Below, in pieces: positions 24,881 to 35,154 of a DNA stretch of 64,000 nt. Numbering within the stretch: the first letter of the stretch is position 1; every line of letters begins with the position of its first letter. Source of the DNA: Chamaea fasciata (Eukaryota; Chordata; Aves; Passeriformes; Sylviidae); contig JARCOQ010000015.1 in the NCBI GenBank assembly GCA_029207755.1, positions 682,001-746,000 of the forward strand, written 5' to 3'. The position numbers and the translations under genes were made by a program. The notes beneath the pieces are model-generated. The model searched no databases. It was not told the origin of the DNA and worked only from the letters and a program-made list of their open reading frames with translations.

Positions 24881-25217
24881 GTCTGCTCCTCACAGCCCCA
24901 GGGCTGAGGTGGGGGAAGATGGCAGGAGAGAACGGGCTATTTTTATTTCAGCGTGCATCAAATCCTGGTTTTATAACTTATTAATGATAAATTGATCTCA
25001 GGAGGTATTAACTCTGTATTTACAGAGTGTTTAGACATGCTGGGGGCTGTTTTAAATGTACCAGCTGCTCAGTGCTGATTTAAGTACACAGATGTTCTTA
25101 TTAGCATAACATTCAAATTCGATGCCCTCCTTATCTGCATCCTGCCAAAGCACAAAAACAGCTCCACAGCCCGGGAGCTCCAGGCAGGAGCAGCCTTTCC
25201 TCCCCTGGGACTGCATC

Positions 25218-25275
25218 GACTCCCATCCCATCCATCCCATCCCATCCCATCCCATCCCATCCATCCCATCCCACT
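25218..25275. repeat. CCCAT pentanucleotide microsatellite
   Basis: Repeats of ATCCC with two shortened CATCC interruptions. Confidence 0.93.
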
Positions 25276-25711
25276 GACCCCAGTGATCACACAGAGCACA
25301 GCCCGGGGACCCACGCTGGCACAGGGACAGTCCCAGGCTCCCTCCTTTCCCTGTTGGGTGTTTCATGCACTTTTGTGCTGCCCAGGACAGCGGGAGGTGA
25401 CAGAGCTGTGAGGGGCAGAGCTTGTGGCAGGGGGTGACACTCCCTTTTCCAAAGGGCTCTCCTCTCCAGAGGCACAGCCCTCCCAAGGACCTTCTGCTCC
25501 TCATTGTCACTTTTCCATTCCAACTTCTACATCGCGTCACAGAGAAACAACCGACCAACCGAATCTCTTCATTAGTTCACCCTATCCACAGACAGCAATT
25601 GTATGAAATTCCACCAGGAAATCTCCATTCGTTTCAGGTCAGCCTTCCAGAGTGTAGGAACAAACACCTGGGCTGATGAATATTTTCGGCCAGTATCCAA
25701 TTTTAACTTAA

Positions 25712-25900
25712 CTGAAAAAAAACCCCAAAAACAACAACAACAAAAAGAAAAAACCCCCAAAAAAACAAAACCAAAAAAACAACCAAAAAACCCCCAACAG
25801 AACAACAACAACAACAAACCCAAAAAAACCAAAAAAAAGCTTTTTTTTTCTTCTTTTTTTTTTTTTTTCCTTTCTTCTTTTTCTTTTTTCTTTTTAATTG
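25712..25900. repeat. A/C-rich tract switching to a T/C-rich tract
   Basis: About 125 bases of almost only A and C are followed, at AAAAAAAAGCTTTTTTTTT near 25840, by about 60 bases of almost only T and C. The junction is a perfect A-run/T-run palindrome. Confidence 0.9.
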
Positions 25901-25967
25901 GCCTTCCAGCATGCTTTGTGACTGTTCAAGCCCTTTGGTCTCCAGCCCTTCTCTCACTGGGGTGTTT

Positions 25968-26085
25968 TATATTTATAGATGTATGTATGCATGTATATGT
26001 ATACATATATATGTGTGTGTATATATATGAATGTATATATATACATGTATGCATGTGAGTGTATACATTCTCACATGCACATTCT
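25968..26085. repeat. TA/TG/TGCA-rich simple repeat
   Basis: Irregular GTATGCATGTATATGTAT-type repeat, immediately left of the CpG island. Confidence 0.85.
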
Positions 26086-26097
26086 CGCTCTTTATTT

Positions 26098-26480
26098 TCC
26101 CCGCAGCAGCTCTGAGCGGCCCCGGCAGCTCCGCCTTTCCCTCCCGGCTGCCGCGGCGCCCCGGCACCGACCGCAAAGGGAGTTTTGGGTGGCCCCTCGG
26201 CCCCGCTGCGAACGCCCCGCGGAAACACAAAGCAGCGGCGACGACAGAGACGGGAAGGGCCTCAAAGTCCAGCTGGTACCCTGAAAAAGCCGAGGCGAGT
26301 GTTACAGAGATCTCGGGGGCTGCGGGAGGATGAGCCGGGCGCTGTGTCAGCGCGGCCGCCCCGCCGGGGCACTCAGGGCTAACGGGGACATCGGAGCACC
26401 CGGAGCGCACATCGGAGTCCCCGAGCAAGCGACACCCGGAGCCGCAGCCCCGCGCTCAATCCGCCCCCTCCGCCGCGGGG
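26098..26480. promoter_or_regulatory. CpG island, possible orphan promoter
   Basis: CpG-dense stretch with many CG dinucleotides and GC boxes (GCCCCGC, CCGCCCC-like runs, GCGGCCGC at about 26362), sharply bounded by TA/TG-rich repeat on the left and AT-rich sequence on the right. No recognised coding exon starts from it. Avian CpG islands usually mark promoters. An unannotated non-coding transcript or a distal promoter of a neighbouring gene are both possible. Confidence 0.5.
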
Positions 26481-28249
26481 ATGAGTGAGAGGGTCGTAAA
26501 CAGCACAGAGAAAATTTTTGCCTGGTGACTGCAAATAAGCACCCAGCAGAGCTGTTAAAAGTTGCTTGCTGAAGAGAAAAATATGATTCTTCCAGTTTTA
26601 TGGGCCGTGTTCAGATAGCTCTCGCTCCCGCGCCGTAAATCCAATTTTCACATAGATTAAACGGAAAGGCAGCAGAGGCTCTGCTGAATAATGCACGGGC
26701 TGTGGTGGAGGTGTGAGGGGCAGGGCTGGAGCCCTGTGCCCACACCCCGGGCTGCTCACAGCCCTGCTGTGCTCGGGGGCACCCCCAGCCCCTCACCTCC
26801 CCGGGCTCTGCCTCCATCCAAACACGAGTCCAAACCCCCGAAGTTACACAGGGCTGGGGAGAGCCCGAGGGTCAGCGGGAGGATGCTCACACAGGGCTGG
26901 GAACAGCCAGCAGGCTGCCAGGGAGGACGGACAGAGAAATGTCCCCAGGGTGGCATTTCTGAGCCCTTTGGTGTGTCTGTGCCCGCCGGCAGCAGCTCTG
27001 CTGTGCTGGGGACAGTCCCCGGGGAGAAGGGACACAGAAATGTCCTCAAGGTGGCATTTCTGAGCCCTTTGGTGTGTCTGTGCCCGCCGGCAGCAGCTCT
27101 GCTGTGCTGGGACAGTTCCCATCCCTGCAGGGGCTCAGCACCAGCACTGGGCACGGCGTGGGCCAACAGAGAAGGTCAGGGGTCTGGTTCCCTCTTTGGG
27201 GTTTTCCTTTGGCTCCACGGGGAATTAAATACTGGAATAACTTTCGGTTTTTCCATGTTATCCCCCTGGAAATGCGCCCCAGTGCCAGTCTGACCCAGCA
27301 GTGACGGGGGCTGCAGGAAGGAGCCTCTCCAGAAGGAAAAAGGTCCCCTCCTGTGACAGGACGTTGTGTTCAGGGTCCCTGGCCCCCGCTGGCACCCGGC
27401 TGGAATCACCAGAGCCAGACTGGTGGTGATGAGTGCCGCAGGTTTGATTCCTGAGCGCCAGAGAAAGCAGCACTTGAGCGTGGGGAATAATGATGTGTGC
27501 ACTTCCCTGGAAGAGCTTTCATCTCTCTGCCACTGAACGTCCCCAAATGGGGCCGCTGATGGGTTTTCTTCTCCTTGAGGGGACGGCTGTGCCTGTCCCC
27601 TCCCAGCTCGGAGCCAGCCCCTCCTGGAGCCCCCTTGGCCCAGCTGGGGGGGGCTCTGTCCCTTGTCCCCGTGGTTTGTGTCACTGTGCCAGCAGCCCTC
27701 CCTCCCCCGTGCTGTCCCCGTGCAGGACACACCCCGCCGAGCCCCAGCAGCCCGGCGGTGCCCCGAAGGGGTTAATCTGTTCAAACCCGGTTGCTCTGTG
27801 AGTTCCGGGCTGGCTCCTGCCAGCGGAGTGGAAAAGCGATTTGATTTTCCCGTTTCAGCGTGGCAGATGTGTGTGTGGGAGGGCTGCGAGGGAAAGGGGG
27901 CTGTGGCTGTTTGTGAGGTGACCAAAATCTGCTCCACCAGATTGGATCTAACCCAGTTCCAGCCCTGGGCTGGGACAGCTGACACGGCGCTGCTGGCACG
28001 GGGTGCCCGGGGGGGGACGGAACACGGGGTAGGGGGGCACGGCCGGGGGGCTGTGCTGGGGATGGGGGCAGAGGGGCAGGGATGGTGTGGGAGCAGTTCC
28101 CGGGGAACAGGGATGGTGTGAGAGCAGCTCTCGGGGCAGGTTTATGTGGGAGCAGCTCCCAGGGCAGGTTTGGTGTGTTCTCATCTCCTCACACCATCCC
28201 TGCTCCTGGGAGCTGCTCCCCCCAGCCCTGCCCAGAGCTGCCTTGTGAC
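26481..28249. other. Single-copy sequence right of the CpG island
   Basis: 26490-26690 is AT-rich and repeat-free. The rest is GC-rich. A 269-codon minus-strand frame at 27176-27985 has no recognised domain and is probably chance. Confidence 0.5.
26931..27118. repeat. 101-bp tandem duplication
   Basis: Two copies spaced 101 bases apart, each with GGTGGCATTTCTGAGCCC, TTTGGTGTGTCTGTGCCC and GCCGGCAGCAGCTCTGCTG, differing by a few substitutions. Confidence 0.95.
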
Positions 28250-28470
28250 CCCCTGGCTCAGACTCTCCTCATTCCCCCCCCTGGCTCAGACTCTCCTCAT
28301 TCCCCCCCCCGGCTCAGACTCTCCTCATTCCCCCCCCAGCTCAGACTCTCCTCATTCCCCCCCCAGCTCAGACTCTCCTCATTCCCCCCCCCGGCTCAGA
28401 CTCTCCTCATTCCCCCCCCAGCTCAGACTCTCCTCATTCCCCCCCACCCCGGCTCAGACTCTCCTCCTGC
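28250..28470. repeat. ~28-bp minisatellite with C-runs
   Basis: Eight copies of CTCAGACTCTCCTCATT followed by C7-C10 and GG or AG. Unit length varies mainly in the C-run. The G-rich minus strand could form quadruplexes, the plus strand i-motifs. Confidence 0.96.
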
Positions 28471-30165
28471 CTCCTGCTCTCCTGGGCTGTGGGGATTTGC
28501 ACGTTATTTGCCTGGAAATGTGTCTTGCTTTAACGTTCAGTGAAACGCTGTGAAGGTCAGAGCCCTGCCTTGAGCTGGGCCTAACGGGTGAAAAGCTGTG
28601 ATAAAACATCCAGTGCTGGAAAGCTTTTCCACTTCCCTCTGTCAGTGCAGGGGGCACTTGGCTGCTGCCTGCAGAGCCCTGGGCAGGAGCTGGAGGAAAG
28701 CTGAATTTTAGATGTCATCCTTTTCTTTCTGTTCTCCTTTTAGAGTAATCTGTTATTAATAGATAATTGAATAGACAGCAGTAATAGATAATAATCCTAT
28801 TAGAATAATTAGAATTATTCCGCACAAAACAATCTTTGCAAACATCACCTTTCTTTACTCTCCAAAGCGAGTCTCTGCCCTGGAGCTGCTGGTGAGGGAA
28901 CACGGGGCAGGGTCTGTGTGGTGACTGACAGGCCTGTCTTCACCCTGAGCAAATGAAATCCCTCGCAAACACCAGAGCAGCAGCAAAGGCTGCAGGTGCA
29001 CGGGGAAAAGGCCAGCAGGGGAAATGGGCAGTAAGGAGAAATGGCCAGTCAATCCATCAGGGGGACACAGGGTGTGCTGGGGGGCTCTGGGCCCCTGAGG
29101 GGTCTGCACACTTCAGGTGAGCTGTGAGGAGGTTGTTTTTTCTCTGTCCCTCTTAACCTTCTCTGGTCCTGCAAATTAAAAGAATCTTTCCCATCAGATT
29201 CAATTTCTACTTCAAATAAGTCGTGTTTAGGCCAGGGAAGAAAACTCTTCAAACCGCTCAGGAACTGAGCAGTAAATCAATGGCAGAACCAGTTAGTGCT
29301 GCCGAGAGACTGAGAGAGGCAGGGATTGATTGGAAGGGCTTTGGGAAGACACACAGGGGGAGCCCCCCTTTTGGGGTCAGGATTCTGGGTATTTGCCTCT
29401 GAGAAGCTGATCCTTCCTGGATCTTTCTGGATCCTTCCGGGGCATGGTGGTGTCTCCCTGAGGTGCCTGAGACTCCCCAGTTATTTAAGGTCATTTAAGG
29501 TTGTTTAAGGTCATTTAAGATCCTTTAAGGTCATTTAAGGTCATTTGAGGCCACTCCAGGTTTTCAGCCCCAGCTAAAGCCCATGGACAGCTGCTCTCCA
29601 TCCCCAACGGGAAACTCTCCTGACCATGACGCTGTTGGGAGCCTGCCTGCTTGTGGTGGGAGAAAACCCCTCCCTGTTTTCCCTTCCTTTTCCCGGGAAA
29701 TGAATTTCTGTAGGAACACGGCATGTGGGCAGCAGCTGTTGGGGGCTCTGAGGAACGGCCCCCGGAGAACAATCCTTGGGGCTGGAGCTCTGCAGGGGAC
29801 ACCTGGCTGGAAACCTGGGGTGAGCCAGGCCCGGGGAGGAGCCGGCTCTGGGCACTGCAGCATCCCCGGGCAGCGAGGCTCTGCCCCTCCTGCCTCCCTG
29901 AACGGCTCTGCCGGTGCATCCGTGTGTTTTTAGGGACAAGGGCCATTGAGCAAGGATGGACCATTCCGGAGCGTTAACGCCGCGTGAAAAGGCCTCGTTA
30001 TCCCGCCAGGGCCGCTGCTGCCGGCAGCTGCCTGTTCCTGGAGCTGCTAAACGAGGGGCACGTTCCGTGCAGGGAGTTTGTACAGCCTTAACCCCGGGGA
30101 AGGGAGCGGTTCTGTGAGCCCAGGGGCTGCGAGCTGCTCTGCCTCTCCTTCAGCGCCTCTGCTCA
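28471..30165. other. Single-copy intergenic sequence
   Basis: 28700-28860 is AT-rich with clustered TTATTAATAG/AATAATT. 29930-30080 is mildly CpG-rich. No gene seen. Confidence 0.5.
29478..29552. repeat. Decamer repeat (GTCATTTAAG)
   Basis: About seven imperfect copies of AAGGTCATTT, with GTTG, ATCC and GAGG variants. Confidence 0.9.
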
Positions 30166-30826
30166 GCACCCCAGCCTTCCTCATCACCACCCCAGCCTTC
30201 CTCATCATCCCATCCTTCCTCATCATCCCATCCTTCCACATCATCCCCCCATCCTTCCTCATCACCCCCCCACCTTCCTCATCATCCCCCACCCTTCCTC
30301 ATCATCCCATCCTTCCACATCATCCCCCCATCCTTCCTCATCACCCCCCCACCTTCCTCATCATCCCCCACCCTTCCTCATCATCCCATCCTTCCACATC
30401 ATCCCCCCATCCTTCCTCATCACCACCCCAGCCTTCCTCATCATCCCAGCCTTCCTCATCATCCCATCCTTCCACATCATCCCCCCATCCTTCCTCATCA
30501 CCCCCCCACCTTCCTCATCATCCCCCACCCTTCCTCATCATCCCATCCTTCCACATCATCCCCCCATCCTTCCTCATCATCCCATCCTTCCACATCATCC
30601 CCTCATCCTTCCTCATCATCCCATCCTTCCTCATCATCCCATCCTTCCACATCATCCCCCCATCCTTCCTCATCATCCCCCCATCCTTCCTCATCATCCC
30701 CCACCTTCCTCATCATCCCCCCACCTTTCTCATCATCCCATCCTTCCACATCATCCCCTCATCCTTCCTCATCATCCCATCCTTCCTCATCATCCCCCCA
30801 CCTTCCTCATCACCCCCCCAGCCTGC
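30166..30826. repeat. CATCC/TTCCTCAT minisatellite beside the assembly gap
   Basis: Dozens of 15- to 19-bp units built from CCTTCCTCATCATCCC and CCTTCCACATCATCCC, with higher-order repeats visible (the same series of variants recurs at about 30225, 30310 and 30470). Confidence 0.96.
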
Positions 30827-30884
30827 CCCATCCCCCGTCCTGCCCGTGCCCCCCGTCCCAGGGCCGCCCCCCGTTTGCCGGCCA

Positions 30885-30886
<2 letters not shown>

Positions 30887-30916
<30 letters not shown>
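30887..30916. repeat. CAG trinucleotide tract, 10 units
   Basis: Ten uninterrupted CAG units just before the gap. No coding context is visible. Confidence 0.95.
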
Positions 30917-30918
<2 letters not shown>

Positions 30919-30943
30919 CTTCCCCTGAGCCCCACGCTCAGAG

Positions 30944-31043
30944 NNNNNNNNNNNNNNNNNNNNNNNNNNNNNNNNNNNNNNNNNNNNNNNNNNNNNNNNN
31001 NNNNNNNNNNNNNNNNNNNNNNNNNNNNNNNNNNNNNNNNNNN
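30944..31043. other. Assembly gap (100 N)
   Basis: Exactly 100 N, a conventional placeholder for unknown length. It follows a long tandem array and a CAG tract, so unresolved repeat is likely. Confidence 0.99.
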
Positions 31044-33283
31044 TCTCCATTAAAACATGTTAATATTTGATTAAAAAAAAATATCCGTTGAGTGTTGGCA
31101 CTTTCGAAAGGAGTGCAGAAAATGCAGCTTGTCCCAGGCTGCACTCAGGCTGTGCTGCTGCCTACAGATTTTGAGATTTTCTTTCATTATTATTTTCCCC
31201 AATTCAGGAAAGGCCTTCACTACGGCTGTCTGAGGGAGGTAGGATTCAAACCCGAATTGCTGTTGTAGGGATTGAAAATGTTTTGGAAGTGCTCTGTACT
31301 GCTCAGTTCAGACCACTGTTTCTGAGAGCTGCCACGGTGGCAGATCCTGCCCAGAACACTTTTGTCTCCTTGTGAAGATGGTATCAATCACGTCTGCTCC
31401 TGACAAGCCCCGAGGAGAGGAGCATTTATCAGGATCTATTAGAACAGTCTAAAAAAATTCCAGAAATGACATTTCACGGCGAGGGGGATGATCTGGTTGG
31501 AAAATAGCAGAAATTTGATGCTTTCCCTCAAGAATTCTGCGCTGCCTCCTTATATAGCTGCTGTCATCACACCCTGCTCACACCTCACTCCTCTTACTTC
31601 AAGGGCTGCTTTTTATAAATTCCCACGTCAGTGCAGGGGAAGGTTCCAAAGGGGCCTGAGCAGGAGCCCCAGGGTGCTGGGCCAGGGCTGCTCTCTGTCC
31701 CCAGGCCCTGGGCAGGGATTTTGGGGGCTGTGTCTGGTTTTGAGGGTGGGCAGGCCCTGGCACAGGGTGCCCAGAGCAGCTGTGGCTGCCCCTGGATCCC
31801 TGGCAGTGCCCAGGGCCAGGCTGGACAGGGCTTGGAGCAGCCTGGGACAGCGGGAGGTGTCCCTGCCATGGCTGTGGGGTGGCACTGGGTGGGATTTAGG
31901 GCAGGGGTTTGATGGTTCTGGGGCACAGGGAGGACACAGCAGCCCCTGTTTCCCCTTTGCTGCCCCATCCTGACCCCCCTGCCCAGCCAGGCCGGTGTCA
32001 CCCGGGCAGGGACATTGTCCCCAGGGCTGAGCACGGCCCCGGGCACTGCCCTGCAGCACACCCAGCTCTCCCCAGGACTGCCCGGGCCCTCTCGTGCTCA
32101 AACCTGCCACCACACACGTTCGTCTGGGCCATAAAATCTGCGGGCCCATTAAAGCAGATTATGCGCTAATAATTATGCAAATATTCCTTCAGTGAAACTA
32201 TAAAAAATCTCATGAAGATTTAGCACTTGGCCATTACGGGAGAGGAATACGTGGCAAATGAAAATGAAGATCGTCATTAACTTTAAGGAGTTGGGGGAAT
32301 TTTTTTGCCATCGTTTAAATCCGTGATTTGGGACGTCTTTGCAGGTTTAACCTGGAGGAGATGATTACTCGTAATGGTGCCAAAATCCAGCTGCAGGATG
32401 GAAATCTGCTCTTCCTGGAAAAGACAGCTCACCTGCGTTGTCCTTTTGGAGAGAACTTAAATACTGCATTTATAAAAAGCCGAATAACGTTTGTGCTCCC
32501 ATCAGGCAGCCCCAAAGGGAACATCCAGGCTCCTGTTCCAGGCACAGCTCAGGGCTGGGGAGGAATTCCCAGGGCTTGGCCACTCCACTGCCCTGGGCTG
32601 AGCTGTGGCTGCAGGGTGGAGCACGAGCCCGCTGCCCACAGAGCTTTCCACGGGGGATGGAGGGATAAAACATTGGCTGAGGAGACCACCCAGAGGAGAA
32701 AATCCTGTTTAATTCATTGAAGCTGGGCTCAGCATCCAGGTATGATGCTTTGTCCTTTGTTAACTGTAAGCCTTCAGGGGCCCTGGAGGTGCAGGGGCCA
32801 CAGTGACAGCGGGGTGTCCAGGCCTGATGGATCCGTCCCAACAGAAATTTTAAAAGGCAATTTTTTCATCATGCTCGGGCTGAGTGGCGTAGAAAGCTGC
32901 AGAGCATTGGAGGCCCTGGTGTGTGCCCAGTGCGGGGGCTGAGGAGCTGCAGCCCCTCGGAGAGGCTGGGCTGCGTTTGTTCATTGTGCAGAGGCCGAGG
33001 AGAGCCCTGGTGGCAACAGGAAAAATCGTGTTTGTGTCTCAGCAGGAGCTGCAGCCTGGGCTGTGCCGCCCACCCAGCACCTCCCCTCCTGTCCCCTCCT
33101 GTCCCCTCCTGTCCCCTCCTGCCCTGCTCCACCACAGCACCACAGCAGAACCCTCCAGGGCTCACGGGGGGGCCGGGAGTGTCTCATGGCCAGCAGAACG
33201 AGGGGTCACGTGTAATGGTTCTCATGAATAATTATCCATGGTTTATGTTATTAAATTTTATGTTATTATATTTCACATTAATG
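31044..33283. other. Single-copy sequence with a homeodomain/octamer site
   Basis: 32150-32480 is AT-rich and contains TAATTATGCAAAT at 32170-32182, a TAATTA homeodomain site overlapping a perfect ATGCAAAT octamer. 31170-31600 has no recognised feature. Confidence 0.5.
31630..31925 (+). mobile_element. CR1 LINE 3' end fragment
   Basis: CCAGAGCAGCTGTGGCTGCC, GGCTTGGAGCAGCCTGGGAC and GTGTCCCTGCCATGGCTGTG run in CR1 sense order, ending GGGTTTGATGGTTCTGGGG. Confidence 0.8.
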
Positions 33284-33491
33284 ATGATACAGAGATACAG
33301 AGATATAGAGATGTAGAGATATGGATATAGGTATAGGTATAGATATAGATATAGAGATTTATCTATATCTCTATATAGATATAGATATAGATATAGATAT
33401 AGATATAGATATAGATATAGATATAGATATAGATATAGATATAGATATAGATATAGATATAGACTAGAGATAGAGATAGAGATAGAGATAC
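33284..33491. repeat. GATATA/TAGATA microsatellite with an internal inverted repeat
   Basis: Starts with GATACA/GATATAGA variants, becomes nearly pure (TAGATA)n from about 33370, then ends in GAGATAGAGATA. Around 33345-33380 TAGATATAGAGATTTATC is followed by TATCTCTATATAGATATAG, an inverted repeat. Confidence 0.95.
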
Positions 33492-34099
33492 AGACTTGTT
33501 CTCTTGGCCTAATGATGAAAAGAAAAGCTCACAGCTCCGTGAGTAGAGCCATTGATTTTAGCACTGCTAATAGCACTAAACTGCTATTCCTAACACATTA
33601 TGTTAAAATTGCACACATTAGATGTCTTTATTGGATTTAAAAAATAATTAGGGTAGCTTAATAACAACTTCAATAGCAGAGGCAAGAGCACAGAGAAAGC
33701 AGAACTCACATTTTGGCTCCCAGGTGTCAGCTGGGCCAGAGCAGGATGGAGCTCAGGGAAATGTCTGGGAATGAATGGAAAGGGGGGAGCTGTGGATTTC
33801 TCCTGGAGGTTCAGCCAAGGGCATCGCTGGTGCCGTCAGCTCAGTCCCTCAGGCACGAGGAGCCCTTGTGCTGTCCCTGCGGCAGCTTTATCTGCCTTTG
33901 CTGTCAGCCCAGGGGAGGGAACTGGGGGGGGAGAGGATGCTGGGCTGGGCTGGAATGGCCCCAGCTGCAGCAGGGGTGACAGTGTCCCTTTGTCCCCGGC
34001 TGCCAGGGGTGGTGCAGGAGCACAGCCCGGGGGACAGGGGCTCTCCCAGCCCTGCTCCCGGTCCTGTGCTCCAAATTCCAACATCAGATGTCCTGACAG
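33492..34099. other. Single-copy sequence between two microsatellites
   Basis: 33500-33700 is AT-rich and repeat-free; the rest is GC-rich. A minus-strand AATAAA at 33627-33632 has no transcript I can tie it to. Confidence 0.45.
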
Positions 34100-34453
34100 C
34101 CCTTCCCTTCCCTTCCCTTCCCTTCCCTTCCCTTCCCTTCCCTTCCCTTCCCTTCCCTTCCCTTCCCTTCCCTTCCCTTCCCTTCCCTTCCCTTCCTTCC
34201 CTTCCCTTCCCTTCCCTTCCCTTCCCTTCCCTTCCCTTCCCTTCCCTTCCCTTCCCTTCCCTTCCCTTCCCTTCCCTTCCCTTCCCTTCCCTTCCCTTCC
34301 CTTCCCTTCCCTTCCCTGCCCTGCCCTGCCCTGCCCTGCCCTGCCCTGCCCTGCCCTGCCCTGCCCTGCCCTGCCCTGCCCTGCCCTGCCCTGCCCTCCC
34401 CTCCCCTCCCCTCCCCTCCCCTCCCCTCCCCTCCCCTCCCCTCCCCTGCCCCG
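34100..34453. repeat. Three-phase pentanucleotide array: CCCTT, CCCTG, CCCCT
   Basis: About 43 CCCTT units (34100-34313, one unit lacking a C near 34195), then about 17 CCCTG units (to about 34396), then about 10 CCCCT units. The blocks are homogeneous and differ by one base per unit. Confidence 0.97.
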
Positions 34454-34690
34454 CCCCAATGAAATGTGCAGACGGGTTTGGCGGTGGCAGCCCGGTGCGG
34501 CACGGGCACACCTGCCCAGGAGTTTGGTGAGGGGAGGTGGTTCTGGGGCCTCCTGGCTGCTCCTTGCTGGCATCCCTGGGACAAAACAAACCCAAAGAGC
34601 TCTGCCTTGTTTTCTCCTCCCATAAACTGGGCACAATAATAAAAATACATCTGGAAAGATGCAAAATTTATGCCACGGAGAGGATGTTCA

Positions 34691-34852
34691 TGGTATTAAT
34701 GGCTGTAGTGATTTTTTTAACGAGTCTCTGATGAACCCATTTTTCTCAAGCTTTTCTTTGGGAGGCAGCTCATTACGACGCAGTTTGATTGCTGCAAGTT
34801 CTTCTCGCCGTGCCTTAAAAATCCTGAGCGTTCTGGTGTTATTTCGGAGCCA
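34691..34852 (-). other. Short coding-like open frame, unidentified (possible exon or retrocopy)
   Basis: Open for 54 codons between a TGA at 34853-34855 and a TGA at 34688-34690, with no ATG start. The translation is charged and helix-like, with the core EELAAIKLRRNELPPKEKLE followed by KNGFIRDSLKKSLQPLIP. The spacing L-P-P-K-E-K-L-x-K-N-G-F-I resembles the RPEL actin-binding motif of MRTF and PHACTR proteins, although the Arg of the motif is replaced. A splice acceptor is conceivable at GCTCAG before 34823, but the pyrimidine tract is poor. I do not recognise the gene. It could be a last coding exon on the minus strand, a retrocopy fragment, or chance. Confidence 0.35.
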
Positions 34853-35109
34853 TCAGTGACATTTGTGTCCTCCCAGCCCTGCTGGGTGACGCAGTGTCAC
34901 ACCCAGAGCGGGGCCGTGCAGGGGACACCCGGGGACGGTGACAAGCTCAGGGCTCCTGTTCCCGCGGAGCTCAGGGGACGTTTTCTGCTCCCTCCCTTTC
35001 CATGGGTGCTGGTCTCTGTTTTGGGGGTGTTCCCAGGGACAGGCTGAGGGTCTGCAGCCCCCCCGTGCCAGGGACAGTCTCCCTGAGTGCCCACAGGATT
35101 CCCGCTCAC

Positions 35110-35154
35110 GCGGACCACAACAAACGCCGGCCTTGTCTTTGGTAGATTTTTATT
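35110..35154 (-). terminator. Candidate distal poly(A) site
   Basis: On the minus strand GATAAATAAAAATC contains AATAAA (35149-35154). About 20 bases later there are A/CA positions suitable for cleavage (about 35133-35140), then a GT-rich element GCGTTTGTTGTGGTCCG (about 35110-35128). Signal, spacing and downstream element are a good match to a vertebrate poly(A) site. A plus-strand AATAAA also exists at 35159-35164 but has no comparable GT-rich element close behind it. Confidence 0.5.

Larger units (their letters stand above)
22202..25217. other. Single-copy intergenic sequence
   Basis: Mixed composition; AT-rich parts at 22600-22800, 23150-23300 and 24950-25130. Apart from the ATT tract and a CR1 end I see no feature. 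Confidence 0.5.

Noticed and set aside
27176..27985. 269-codon minus-strand frame
   Set aside because: No recognisable domain, overlaps several equally long chance frames, and covers unrelated unique and duplicated sequence.
30078..31070. 330-codon plus-strand Ser/His/Pro-rich frame running through the gap
   Set aside because: Repeat translation that crosses 100 N; not a protein.
33771..34664. Long frames over the pentanucleotide array
   Set aside because: A pentanucleotide repeat without stop codons is open in all frames; peptide is Pro-Ser-Leu-Phe or Glu-Gly-Lys-Arg repeats.
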